A stretch of DNA of 64,000 nucleotides from Pelobates cultripes (taxonomy: Eukaryota; Chordata; Amphibia; Anura; Pelobatidae): NCBI GenBank assembly GCA_933207985.1, contig OW240915.1, positions 273,574,016 to 273,638,015 on the forward strand. Reading direction: 5' to 3'. The notes beneath the pieces were generated by a model. The model worked only from the letters and a program-made list of their open reading frames with translations. It ran no database searches and was not told the origin of the DNA. Below are positions 11,390 to 22,663 of the stretch, piece after piece. Positions within the stretch are counted from its first letter, which is position 1, and each line of letters begins with the position of its first letter. The position numbers and the translations under genes are program-made.

Positions 11390-12765
11390 TACAGTTACAT
11401 ATGTCTTTATAGTGTGTGTGCAGCCTGTATCACCTGTATTCATTTAAAGAATAAAGTATTGTTTTCAGGGAACTGTGCAGTTGATTTATGACCCACCCAG
11501 TGCAAAAGGCAGAGATGAAGTTCCATATAAGGTTGAGGATTATATTCGCAGTTGTAGGGATTTTGGGTCTCCATTTAACTGAATGAACCAAAATCCTGAC
11601 GTCTTGACTAGAAACTCGGCTGAGCGTATGTCACAGCCAGTAAATAGGCTTTCAAACTTGATTTGCTGCAGTTTGTAATGATTCACATCTAGTTGGTAAA
11701 ATTTGTGAAAGCTATACAAATAATGACCTAAAGTAGGAGGACCTATATACTAACAATATTATAGCATAATGGAACTTGCCATGCGGACTTAGGGCTTGAT
11801 ATCGATGTATAGCTAGTTACTTGACGAGTCATAGGTAGATTTATAGGCAGATTGCATCTTACAGGTTAGTGAGATTGTGTGATAAATCCATTGGTTACAT
11901 GATCAAACTTCCTAAACTTGTTCACAATAAGTCTTATAAATCTCTTTTATTTTTCTTCTCTTGTAAGCAGTTAATATACAAGCTTAAAATGATTATCTTA
12001 AAATATATAGTAATCTTGGGTAGAATTATTTAATGTCTATATATAGATAAATATAGAAATGTTGTGATGTGCCCTGCCAGTTATCGTTTTAACCTAGAGC
12101 ATCTCTGCCCATTATTATGGTTATCGGTTAGGCTTTTGTGAACTGGAGAGAAAATTTGTGCTTACTTTGTTGCCCCTGTAATTCTTTCATTCGTCCAGAT
12201 AACAGTCCCTTGAAGATACCATTTTGTAAACGTATGAAGATTTAAGGTCACATATAACACTCATTAGAATGTTTGCTTGTAAATTATGAATATTAAGAAT
12301 ATCGGGCTCCATTTAATAACTCCCTAAAATGACTTAATACTATTAGAAAATTTTCTTCAGTTGTCACCGTTAAAGTCTTTGGGAGTTTTGTAGATAAATC
12401 AATTAGGAATCTTTCAAGCATTTTAATTCAAGACCACTGTGTTTTATTTTCATTGCTTTGTGTCAGAATTAGGAATAAAGCTGGATTATTGAATATCTGG
12501 GGGGACGTGGGGAGAGGTTATCATAGTGTTGTGTTCTGAGATGTGATGCAACAATGTAAGAGGGGAGGGGTCATCAATGCAATGTGTCTGTTGTTTCTAT
12601 GGTGATTACCCCATGTTTAGATACTTACACCATGTTTCAGAGTAACACACTTGGAACCTCTCCCGTTATGTTGATTTGGTAAAAGCTATGTAAGGGCATC
12701 TGTTGCCTTAAAATTTAATTTTCTTCACTAGATTATGTAAAAAAAAAAAAAATACATAGTTTAGA
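11390..12765. other. Unassigned intronic stretch
   Basis: AT-rich. A 38-codon open frame follows an acceptor-like TTTTCAG at 11469 but has no recognisable homology (see rejected items). Nothing else identified. Confidence 0.5.
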
Positions 12766-12769
12766 TTTA

Positions 12770-12985
12770 AATTGACGCTATAGTCACCAAAACAACTGCG
12801 GCTTAATGTACTTATTCTGGTTAGTGTAGTCAGTCCCTGGAGGCATTTTTATCTAAACACTGCCTGTTCAGAGAAAAGGCAGTTTATATTGCTGCTTCGG
12901 GACACCTCTAGTGGCAGTCACTCAAAAGGACTTCAATGGCTACATTCAGTGTCTATTAAATAATTAACGGGGTTAACGATAAGGA
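12770..12985. mobile_element. T2-like MITE, left part
   Basis: CGCTATAGTCACCAAAACAACTGCGGCTTAATG is the recurrent left end. It is followed by a CTGCCT..TTCAGAGAAAAGGCAG hairpin and CACCTCTAGTGGCAGTCACTC module. The right terminus is lost or very diverged. Confidence 0.6.
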
Positions 12986-12989
12986 TGTA

Positions 12990-13750
12990 AATCCACAGTG
13001 CTTTAAATCTGAATCTGAGTATTTTTGAGCTTGAATCGTGGATAAGCCTTCTCAAATATATTTTCAAATTAGCATTCATTTATGCAGCTATCAACAGTAT
13101 AAAATAACAAACAAAATAAATACATTGTAATTGAAACAAACCAAAACCCCCAGTTGTTATTATAGCAATCAGTGATGATGTTTAATAGTGTATTTCTGGC
13201 CGAGAATTGAATCCCAAATGTGTTCACTGTGCTAGACAATCCCTCAAGTTCTCATTACCTAACTTGACATTAGCCTATGTGAATGCCAGATGGCTGCAAT
13301 GCTCCTATTCTGCTTCATTACGTTGGAATGCAAGGAAACGTTATATAATGTGATGACCTATTGTGTCGAAACCCAACTGAAATGTAACAGTTACTTATCT
13401 TGACAATGTGCTTTTCTGTACTTACGATGCAAGGAATTCACAACAAGCATTCTCAATATGGGCTTGGGGATACGTTGACTTTTGGATACTGACGTTTTGC
13501 ATGAGTAACGGATTACTTTATCAAATAATCCACTATTGTAACATTTCTAATTCATGAGAGATGAAATAACGAGAATATATTGAAAGCTGGGTTTATATAT
13601 TCTTCTGTTATGTGCACAGAAAATTAAAGTGTTCCAGACGTATAACTGGTATAACAAAGGCTACGAGATGCCACCATCACATTTTTCTTGTTGCTGATTT
13701 GAAAAATGTATAGATAGTTAGAGTTTTAAATGTCTTAAACCATGTGCTAG
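12990..13750. other. Unassigned intronic stretch
   Basis: No gene or repeat termini identified. Confidence 0.5.
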
Positions 13751-13754
13751 AATT

Positions 13755-13895
13755 TAAAGGGATACTCCAGTTTGGATTTGTTTTTTGCTTTTTTTTTTAA
13801 TTCAATTGTACAGTCCTCCCAACTGTCCTGGTTGTAGCATTAATTTTAGAGTACTGTCCTGTCTTTCCAGGATTGTTCTCTGGTATCCTTTTAAA
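13755..13895. repeat. T2-like end plus second GGGACAGTCC-family fragment
   Basis: TTTAAAGGGATACTCCAG at 13755-13773 resembles a MITE left end. 13806-13890 resembles the repeat at 10855-10945. The composite could be one decayed element or two. Confidence 0.35.
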
Positions 13896-14199
13896 AAAAT
13901 TTTTTTTTTAAAGAAACTGTCCCCAAAAAACATATTGCGAGTGCATCATTAGACATGTTTGTTCTACGCTAAGAGCACTAGGACCATGCAGAGAGCCCCG
14001 AAATCCTGCTCCTTGAATAGTCTGCCCTCGGTTGGTGATTGCAAGGCACAACCTACCAGATTTTGGGGGGTGCTCGTCCCATTCTATGTGGGTCCATCTC
14101 ATTTCAAAGGCTGATGATGGGGGCTCTGATTTTATAGATACTTCATAAATACATTCTTTTAAAACTTTGTCTCTGATAGTCTCATACACATGAACCACA

Positions 14200-15670
14200 T
14201 CTTCAGTGTGATATCACACTTACCTATACTTACATTATATGCTGTATCATATTCACTAAAGCTTACATAAATTGATTAAATTAAAAGCCAGATTTATGTG
14301 TATATATAATATATAATGATATGCTGCTTGTTTCTGCCCATTGCTGATACAAGAGCAACTTTCAGTTTATTTCTATGAAAAACAGAGTGTTTTTTTTTTA
14401 AATTCCTAGATTACTAAGTGGCGGAAAGTCAGGGACATTTCTGTTTGATGGGAAATAACATATATTAGGAGACAATAGGCAAATTTACATAAAACTGCCT
14501 TTTAAAAATAGCTAAAATGTCTTTTCTAATCCAATTCTGCTATGTTAACAAACTTCGGCAATTCTGCTACAAATGTGACGCATACAACTCTTTAATATAT
14601 GAAGCAGGCTGTTTATCTGTATTTATTTTTGGGAAAGCAGGATATCTCTGAGTGTGTATTAAGCCAATTACATTATTATCCGTATGCTTACAGTGCACGG
14701 AATGTCCTTTTAAAACAATACTAACTTGATCCTATTTTTAAATCTGTATTTGAAAACCTGTTTTTTTTTTCCAGGTAGTTAAATATACCAGAGACATTAA
14801 GTGGAGCCCATGGGTCAGTGATTAGCCTTCATTACATGGTCCTGCTATCTGGTCTGTCTTTGATATGCCATTTAAAAAGAAACGATTGTTAAATAATCCC
14901 TCTCTGAGAGATTACGTGTATTCTTGTGCCTTGCAGGGTGCTTTGTTGCATAATGAACACCAAATTGTGCTCACACCCTTGGAATCGATTTCTCTTCCCA
15001 GGGTGAAGTTGTTTGTTATACCTGCAGGGGAGAAGGTTTTTGTGTTATTTACTCTTTGATAAGCTTTCCAATGTTTTATCAGCTGAATATCCATTCTCAA
15101 CACAGGGAAGACTCTCCTGTTTGTTTTTCAAGGTGTTTCCTAAACTTGAAATTTAAACCGGATCGGAATAAAATGTGTACTTCTCAAAGTCCTCTGTCAG
15201 ACGATGGCCAATTCTCTCAAAACAGATTGTTTATTCCAGAATTGCTCCTTAATACATCTTTTATCTACAAGATTATCTTGATATGCTTGTGCACAATTAG
15301 AAGGATTTCTCACTTTATCCCGTTAATTATATTCAGGAGTTGTGTGCTCCACATTTGTAGCTGAATTGCCAAAGTTTGTTAACATAGCCGAATTGGATAA
15401 GAAAATCCATTTTGGCTATATTTAAAAGGCAGTGTTATGTAAACTTGGCTATTGTCTCTTACTACGTGTCATTTCCTATCAAACAGAATTGTCCCTGAAT
15501 TAAATATGCAAATTCCCATGGGCAGCTCAACTATTTATCATCAGCCGAATGGTAAATGAAGTGCTGCTAATCTTGATGCTTCATAGGGGAGTTAAAGATT
15601 TTGATTCAATAAATCATTAATCATTTACTAAATATATAGAACACCACATTTCATAAATAAGGGGGAAAAA
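14200..15670. other. Unassigned intronic stretch, repeat-poor
   Basis: Balanced, unrepetitive sequence apart from short homopolymers. ORFs at 14865-15364 have no recognisable domains. It might hold conserved noncoding sequence but that cannot be judged from one genome. Confidence 0.45.
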
Positions 15671-15679
15671 AAAAGTTTT

Positions 15680-15935
15680 GCAATGTCCCCTCCTCTTCCT
15701 GCGGTCCATGTACTGGATGTGATTGGCTGAAAAATGTGCCTCTGTCCCGATCGCCCTTCTTGGCTGAGACCATCAAAATTGATCATCTCCTCCAATCCAA
15801 TGCTTACCCATAGGAAAACATTGGGAGGCTATTGTCTTTGAAAAGGCATTGTTTACATTAAAAGGTCTGCTATAGACACGGTAACAACTATCTTAAGCTG
15901 CATTGGTTCTGGTGTCTATAGTGTCCATTTAAGGG
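15680..15935. mobile_element. T2-like MITE, right part
   Basis: Ends GGTTCTGGTGTCTATAGTGTCCATTTAAG. Internal TTGGCTGAGACCATCAA...TTGATCATCTC and CCAATGCTTACCCATAGGAAAACATTGG modules match other copies. Left end not preserved. Confidence 0.6.
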
Positions 15936-16510
15936 GGAAAAAAGAGGAGCTTTGGTCTTGATATTCTTAATTCCATCACATTTACCCATGCTATGAGGGA
16001 ATGGAGTATTGGGCATTGCTTGGTCCTCCTTAATAAATGGTTTCAGCATCTTCAGCACCAAATTTGCCTTGCCTTCATCTGCATTCACTGCATGGAAAAA
16101 ATAGAGACTGCTACAGTGAATGCTGTTGTGGTTTGATTAGTGAACAGATTAATGTTTTTAATGTTAATAAATTGCTGTTCTAAATTGACACTTTCCTGAA
16201 CTTCAATTTCAGTTCTGTAGGAGACAGACCGACCAGTATAGGAAGGGCTACTCTGACAAAAAACAGTATTTTCTTGACACTGTTTTTTTGGGCGGAGCAA
16301 CGGTTTTAAAAATGCAATTCAAAAAAAACAAAAAGTATTAGTAAGAACAAAATAAAACATATTGCTTAAATTAAATATCAGGGGAGGGGAGGGGGGCGCG
16401 GCCGACTGTGAAGCCGCCTTCTGTGGGGCTCCGTTCCGACCCCACAAACCAGAGGTAATTCGGCCAAGAATAAACAATCTACTTTAAAGAAGCAACCCAC
16501 AGTGGACAAT

Positions 16511-17369
16511 ATGGGGCGCAAGAACAAGCGACACCAGCACCCAGAATTGGCCAAGCTGCCTGACATCAGGCTTTCCTTTGGGAGGCCTGCACCGTCACCA
16601 CAAGCCAAAGTGGTGCCCAAGGCTCAGAGCACCCCGGAGATCTCAGAAGACTCCAATGAGGAGGAGGAATCTCTTACCTCTCCCCGTCCAGATGAGGCAT
16701 GCAATTCTTCTGAGTCTGAGGAAGGGGGACATAAAGAGGCTGCTCGTGGATCAGCGACAGGTCTGGAAGTCAGACCTTTCTCAGGACCCAGGCCAAAATT
16801 GGCACTGTGCATAAGAAGGTACAAGCAGTGGAGGAGAGGGAGGCTTCCAGAGACCAGCAAATATGTGAGACCAAAAGCCAATTGGAAAGCCTTACAGATC
16901 AGGTAAAACTATTGACAAAGACAGTGGTATCTCTGGAATCACGGCACCGCCACCGAAACGTTAGGTTCAGAGCGGTGCCCAAGACTGTGGGTGAAGGGGA
17001 TGTCCTCCCATTTGTGTTAAGGATGGTAGCCTCTATGGGCCTTAGAGAGAGAGCTCTGAACTGTCATGCATAACCTCTGTGTTCTGCGTGTGGAAATCTG
17101 CCACTGCTCCTGCGGCAGCACCAAGCGATGTAATAGTGGTCACAAGAGACATAACGGCAAAAACTGCCATCTTAAATTGTTCCAGAGAGTCGGGCACTGT
17201 AAACCCGGAGGGCCATCGGATCATGCTATGCAGAGATCTTCCATCTTCCGAGACATTCCTCCGCACTCTCGGTCTGCCGGAGGCAGCACGACCGGCACCA
17301 ACAGCACAAACCACTGAGCGACCGACAGATGTCGGATCAGGAGGGAGCAGACTGAAACACAGCAGGTGA
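16511..17369 (+). pseudogene. Broken L1/Tx1-type ORF1 protein gene
   Basis: Starts MGRKNKRHQHPELAKLPDIR, typical of frog L1-type ORF1 N-termini. It shifts frame into a coiled-coil-like part (KVQAVEEREASRDQ... at 16807-17073) with SLESRHRHRNVRFRAVPKTV, where the RRNNVRFRGVPE-type entry to the RNA-recognition domain is expected. It shifts again to SDVIVVTRDITAKTAILNC...EGHRIMLCRDL (17103-17300). At least two frame changes are needed, so the gene is dead. The order coiled coil, RNA-recognition, C-terminal domain is as in L1 ORF1, and no ORF2 follows. Confidence 0.7.
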
Positions 17370-17851
17370 CCGTGTGCAACCTCAAGCCGCAGGGTGGCCA
17401 CCACCCCAGTGATAAAAGTTCCTACCAGAGCCATAATCTGAATTCTTTGACCAATATAGACTTTCCCAAAGGTCTGCACGTACCACCACAGGGGCCACTG
17501 GGGACTCACTGGAGCTCAATAGATAATCTTCACTGTGCATGATGGCAAACACCATGCTGGTTTCCCCATATGTTTCACACCTTATGTGTTTTTTAACCAC
17601 GATATATAGCTTGGCGCATGTACCCATATCCAAAGTAATGTCCTGTTTTTCTTATGCAAATCCCAGAAAATGGAAAAAGTTGTATAATTCCTATACAAAG
17701 CTAACAGGGCCAGTGCAAGGATTTTTGCCACCCTAGGCAAAAAAAAATTTGCTGCCCACCATGTGATATCACAATGCACCACCCATATGATCTGCCTTAT
17801 GAGCCAATGCCAGTGCTGCACACAGTGTCTTTTCTCTGAAATGTGTTTGCA

Positions 17852-17937
17852 TTAAAAAAAACCTCAGGGGTAGGTTATAGAAACCAGAACCACTACATTA
17901 AGCTGTAGTGGTTCTGGCGACTATAGTGTCCCTTTAA
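17852..17937. mobile_element. Small T2-like MITE nested in the hAT element
   Basis: CCAGAACCACTACA and TGTAGTGGTTCTGG form a perfect 14-bp hairpin around TTAAGC, followed by GCGACTATAGTGTCCCTTTAA. The TTAA at 17934-17937 and the TTAA at 17852-17855 would be the target site. The left terminus is heavily mutated. Confidence 0.6.
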
Positions 17938-18204
17938 TGTGAGGTGAATTAGAGATTAGTGCCACTAATAATATACTGGATTGCCTACTTGCCACCAGAT
18001 GAGAACAAGAGGATGATGATGGGCTCAGGCTGCAGTCTGGATCCACTGGTCTGGTGTCAGAACAGGCTCTCTGGAGGCAGTGTTCACAAAAATAAATGTA
18101 CAGGAAACCGCTCCATTTTTGGGGCCCCTTACACAGATCACAGTCTGGGCCCCCAGGGCCTGACCGTGAGTATGCCTACAAGATCCATGAGTTCGCTCAA
18201 AGGG

Positions 18205-18745
18205 AGTGGAGTGTATGTGTGTAGGGGATATGTTATGTGTTATTGTAGAGGATATAATGTGTGTGTGTGTTCTTATGGAATGTAGTGTATAGGGATACCA
18301 GTTTGTGTAAGGGATGTAGTGTGTGTATAGGGGATACAGTGTGTGTGTGTAAGGGATGCATTGTGTGAATCTGTGTTTGTATGTGTAAGAGATGCAAGGT
18401 GTGTTACTGTGTATGTTATGTAATGCAGTGTGTGTGTCTGTAATGGGTGCATTTAGTGTGTGTAAGAGATGCATTAAGAGAAGCAGTGTGTGCTTCTGTG
18501 TATCTGTGCAAGGGCTGCATTGTGTTTGTGAGGTATGCATTGTGTGTGTAAGGGATGCATTGTGTGTGTGTGTAATGGATGCATGGTGTGTTTCTCTGAG
18601 TGTAGGATGCATTGTATGTTTCGGTGTGTCTGTATGTGAGTATGGATGCATTGTATGTTTCTGTACGTGTGTGTGTGTGTGTGTAGGCGTGCATTGTGTG
18701 TTTCTGTGTATATGTAAGGATGCATTGTGTATGTGTGTGTGTAGT
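18205..18745. repeat. Degenerate GT-rich minisatellite
   Basis: Imperfect units around GTGTGTAAGGGATGCATTGT repeat many times, with pure (GT)n stretches such as near 18665-18685. Potential Z-DNA-forming tract inside the hAT element. Confidence 0.8.
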
Positions 18746-18754
18746 GTCTTAGTG

Positions 18755-19185
18755 TTGTCCCCTTCCCTCCCCTCTCTTAGTGCTCTCTCATCCCCTCCCA
18801 TCCCTTAGTGCTCACCCATCCCTTAGTGATCTTCCTTGCCCCCCGTCACTTAGTATTCTCCCCTAGCCCTTAGTGCTCTCCCCTGCCCCCTCCCTTAATG
18901 CTCTCCCCTGACCCTTAATGCTCTCCCCTGACCCTTAGTGCTATAAGTTGCCGCTCTCCCCCGCCCCTTAGTGCTATCCCCTGCCCCCTCCCCGTTCACA
19001 TAGTGCTCTCCCTCCCCCCTGTCCCTTAGAGTTCTCCCCCCTCTTGGCTCTTGGTCTCTCCAGCCCCTCCCCACCACCATCTTTCCCTTGGTGGTCTCTC
19101 CAGCCCCTCCCTCCCACATCCCCTTAGTCCCTTAGTGGTCTCTCTCCCCCTTGCCCCCCCCCCCCTCTTAGTGGTCCCTAGCCGC
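18755..19185. repeat. C-rich minisatellite (CCCTTAGTGCTCTCCCC units)
   Basis: Units of about 20-35 bases around CCCTTAGTGCTCTCCCCTGCC. Nearly all G is off this strand, so the opposite strand is a G-run tract with quadruplex potential. Confidence 0.8.
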
Positions 19186-19259
19186 CTACAGGACGTGCTG
19201 GTCCCGAAAGCTAATAAAATATAAATGGGGGGGAGAATTATATATCAGGGGGAAAAATA

Positions 19260-22085
19260 CCGTACAAACATTGAAACCTTTCCTAGCACAGATATTTCAA
19301 TGGTTGTGTAGAACTGTTTGGGGTGGAAATCCATGATTCTACACGCTGATGTATTACTTCTAGTTGTATCTACCTGGTACTGCGTAAAATGTACCCAACT
19401 AGGAGCTCTAAACATCCTGTCAAGTCGTAAGTTGGAAATTGGCATACGTGGGCTGGATTTTAATAGAAAATTAGTTGAGAAAGTTGTGAAATTTGGGCAA
19501 GGAGTGTTGTGTGGCAATAAAAATATTCTGGTGCAGAGAGAACAAGATTATGTTTTCAGGCTAAGCACAATACAATTCTGGCATGTTGTGGAAACCAGAA
19601 CATGACCTTGGGAGAAAGTTAACAGAATTAGATTTTTTTTTAAAATGTAGATCAAGGAGACATTTAAAAAATGATAAACATGAAATTTTCATAAGCTTTG
19701 TTCCAAAGCACTATAACATGGACATCTAAAGGAAAAAAAGGCAGTCTGTTTATGCGGGCTTTGTTTAATGGTTGATTGCAATGCCAGTCTCTAGTGAGGA
19801 AAACTACACAAAAGGAGAGATAAATTGTATACACTGTAAAGTATTTTATAAAACCACTACCAAGCTGCAGATGTTTCCCTGTTTGATGTATTAATAGGGA
19901 AAACAAACATTTGGCATGGCCTTCCAGCACTTTTCTGTGGCTTTCTGTGATCCACCCAAGCATTACAATAATGTCTAGAGCATGGTCCTTATTAGGCCTT
20001 AGATCAGTTAAATAAATAGAGATACTTTGTAAATGCATCATTGTTGTAATTTTTTTACATTTTTTTTTAAAGTACAAACAAGGTTATTAAAACAAATTTT
20101 GTTTCTGAAAGTAAAAATTGGGAAAAGGTCCACTTTCAAGTGATTGTTTCCTTTAGTTCCATTACTTTGTAAACGGAAATATGGTGCAATGAATATTGTA
20201 AACCCACTTCCCCTGTAGTGATAAACATGGATATTTATTGAAATTGTGTCACAGCTGTTAATGTACATACGGTAGCAGACATTGGACAACTACATGAGCA
20301 GCTTGTTTTAAAATGGTGACTGAGCAAAAGACCAACAAGGATTCAAAGCAAGTACCAGAACTAGGAATTATCAACCCACAATACTACAGAGCAAAAAACG
20401 TCTTGTTTTAGCTTGTTGTTTTTGTATCTTGTTGGTCATTCCAAGTCTCATCATAGAATGTATGTAGAAGGAAGCATTAATAAGGACCTATTGAACAGGG
20501 TCAGAAGAAAAGTTCTAGATGGTGGCACGTGTTCAGCAGATACAGTCAAAGACACCGAAATCCGGCTTGATTTTGGGAAAGCGTATAGTATGGTGTGTTT
20601 ATCTAGTACCAGAATGATGTGTTAATAAACTGTACATGGTCTATTAAACCCAGCTTCGTATCATTTTGACAATACTGTTGCAAATCAAACTTTTGGGCAA
20701 CAACCGGACTTATCCTTCAGTCTCTAAATGTAAGGGAGACCCATTGAGTCTTAAAAAAACTATTCAAGTTTCACTGCATATGGATCACTCTGGGTGATCA
20801 GGATAAGAGACCACAAACAACAATTTAATGAGAGTCTGTATGATTCGACCACTAAGCAAGAGATGTACCCTCCTGTTATGCAGTTAATCAGTACAGAGCA
20901 TTCTGCACTATGCTCTTTTTGGAAATCACCATCTGGGGTAATACGTCTACAAATTTAGGGTTAGAATTGGCCGCTGACGAGCCTTTTGAATTTGGTGGTG
21001 CTCTAGCAGGGTCTTGAGATTAAGGCAGGTGCTCTCTTAGCCTCTAATACTAAACACTTTGTAACCTTAACACTCTAATACCACTAATGACATTGCATGG
21101 GGCTACACTGTTGATCCCTTTTTGTCATTACATTGTTTGCTAGGACCCAAAATACATGCCTAGGTTTACTCATTAAACACCACATTGTAGTGAATTAAGA
21201 TATGCATAATACAATAACAAAGTGGTTGCACTAAATGAAGGAGGGATAAATTATGGTTAAAAGTGTAGCAAGAATTGCAAAATTGCTCTGGTCCTTCAAT
21301 GCCAAACATAAATGGGCTCCGTACAAAAAGGGTTAAGTGAGGTTGCATCAACCTTCAGACTTTTAAAACTCCAACTGAACCTTTCTTTACAGAAAAGGGA
21401 TTTATTTTTATTCCTTTACATTTTCATTTAGGAAAATGTGACAATGCTGAAAGTATCCGAATATACAATGTAATAACCATTCTTGAAACCCGCTCATTTA
21501 TTTTTCATCAGTTTTACATTAAACACCACTTTTCTGGCTAAATTTCCTCTGCAATAAAATCAGCTCATGAAAATCTTAACCATGAAATCTGAATTGGGTT
21601 TGTAGTGTCATTTTTTTTTTTTTTTTCTTCAATAAAGCAATTTGCTTCAAATTAAGGCAGAAGTTGATAAAAGAACTTTGAATTTAGCCACTTTGCTGAT
21701 TTATTTATTAATTTTGAGGGGGTTAAATATTGTATCTGCAAATATCTATTTCACTAGCTTCTGTGGTTGTGTGTGTATTCTTTTTTCCTTAACAATCCAG
21801 ACACTAGCTCATTCATTTTTATGATACAGACTATGAGTAAAATGCTCAGTGTTAACTAGTTTTTGTTGGCTATCAGTGGTTTATGTGCATGACAGGGCAA
21901 CTGAATCTTCCTTTGGGGCCTTGGTTTGTCAGATTGTAGCGCTTCTGACTTAAAAGAAAATGAATCGTTATATGAAAAAGATGAACACAAGTTATAGGTG
22001 GTTTTCAAAGTTTTATTCTGTTATGTAATCCCCCTTTAATGGCCTTCCTTTACAAGATAAGCACTTTTTCATGCCTCTCTAAAAA
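19260..22085. other. Unassigned intronic stretch
   Basis: AT-rich. ORFs at 19245-20625 show no domain. A GT-AG exon cannot be supported here. No clear repeat ends. Confidence 0.45.
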
Positions 22086-22089
22086 ATGT

Positions 22090-22533
22090 ATTTCGGACAC
22101 TATAGTTCGAAAAGTGCTGTTTAGTACTGTTTGCCATCTCCCCGTTGTCGCCCAAATGAAAAAAATAGATTTTACACGCCGCCACTCCAATGGTTTGCCA
22201 TAGGAAAGCATTGGGATGCAATTGCACATGCGCGGCAAAACTCCGTACTGCGCCATTTGGCATCTCCTCATAGAAATTAATTGAATCAGTGCATCTCATG
22301 CCAAATGTGGAGAAGCTGAACATCAGTGCTGCTCTGATGCAGGACTGGACCAGGAAGAACTTTTTGTGGCTATCTCAAAGACTGTCATTAAAGGTGTTTC
22401 TTGGATGTAATGTAAACACTGCCTTTTCTCTGAAAAACTCAGTGTTTACATTAAAAGCCTGGAGGGACTGACAGTACTCACTAGAACACCTACATTAAGA
22501 TGATGCTGTTCTGGTGACTATAGTGTCTCTTTA
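22090..22533. mobile_element. T2-like MITE
   Basis: Left end TTTCGGACACTATAG. Right end GGTGACTATAGTGTCTCTTTAA with TTAA at 22530-22533. Internal CCATAGGAAAGCATTGG and AAACACTGCCTTTTCTCTGAAAA modules match sister copies. Confidence 0.65.
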
Positions 22534-22663
22534 ATTTTCCTAATTTGCTTTTATACTAGTATCCATTTGCCTTCAGAAGAATCATAGGAAAAAATATCCA
22601 ACCGATGGAGTGGTAAAGCTTATACATCTCTGTCATAGTGCTACCAGTATGGCACTGCTTATT

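Larger units (their letters stand above)
17705..19206. mobile_element. Non-autonomous hAT-type transposon nested in LINE copy D
   Basis: Begins CAGGGCCAGTGC. The right end, CTGGTCCCG, is a degraded inverted copy of CAGGGCCAG. An exact 8-bp direct repeat AAAGCTAA flanks it (17697-17704 and 19207-19214), the length made by hAT transposases. The interior holds a small MITE (about 17852-17937), a GT-rich tract and a C-rich tract. No transposase gene is present. The long ORFs on either strand at 18.0-18.8 kb are translations of the GT repeat. Confidence 0.8.
16385..19241 (+). mobile_element. LINE-derived ORF1-only element (copy D), split by a hAT insertion
   Basis: The 5' end is a G-rich block at 16381-16400. 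Then comes an ORF1 relic to 17369, a 335-base tail, and after the nested hAT element the sequence resumes as CTAATAAAATATAAA (19211 on), giving a polyadenylation-like AATAAA. ATATCAGGGG is found at both flanks (16375-16384 and 19242-19251), a probable target duplication. Without the insertion the element is about 1.35 kb, far too short for ORF2. Confidence 0.6.

Noticed and set aside
11470..11584. Possible extra exon after TTTTCAG: a 38-codon frame beginning GTVQLIYDPPSAKGRD and ending in a stop
   Set aside because: An open stretch of this length is expected by chance, it matches no Staufen segment, and the known exon order is complete without it.
16502..17073. Host nuclear protein with acidic Ser/Glu-rich region
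   Set aside because: The reading frames together give L1-type ORF1 order with frameshifts, so this is a mobile-element relic.
18025..18801. 258-codon minus-strand ORF rich in Thr and His
   Set aside because: It is the translation of the GT-rich minisatellite in the hAT element and has no gene features.
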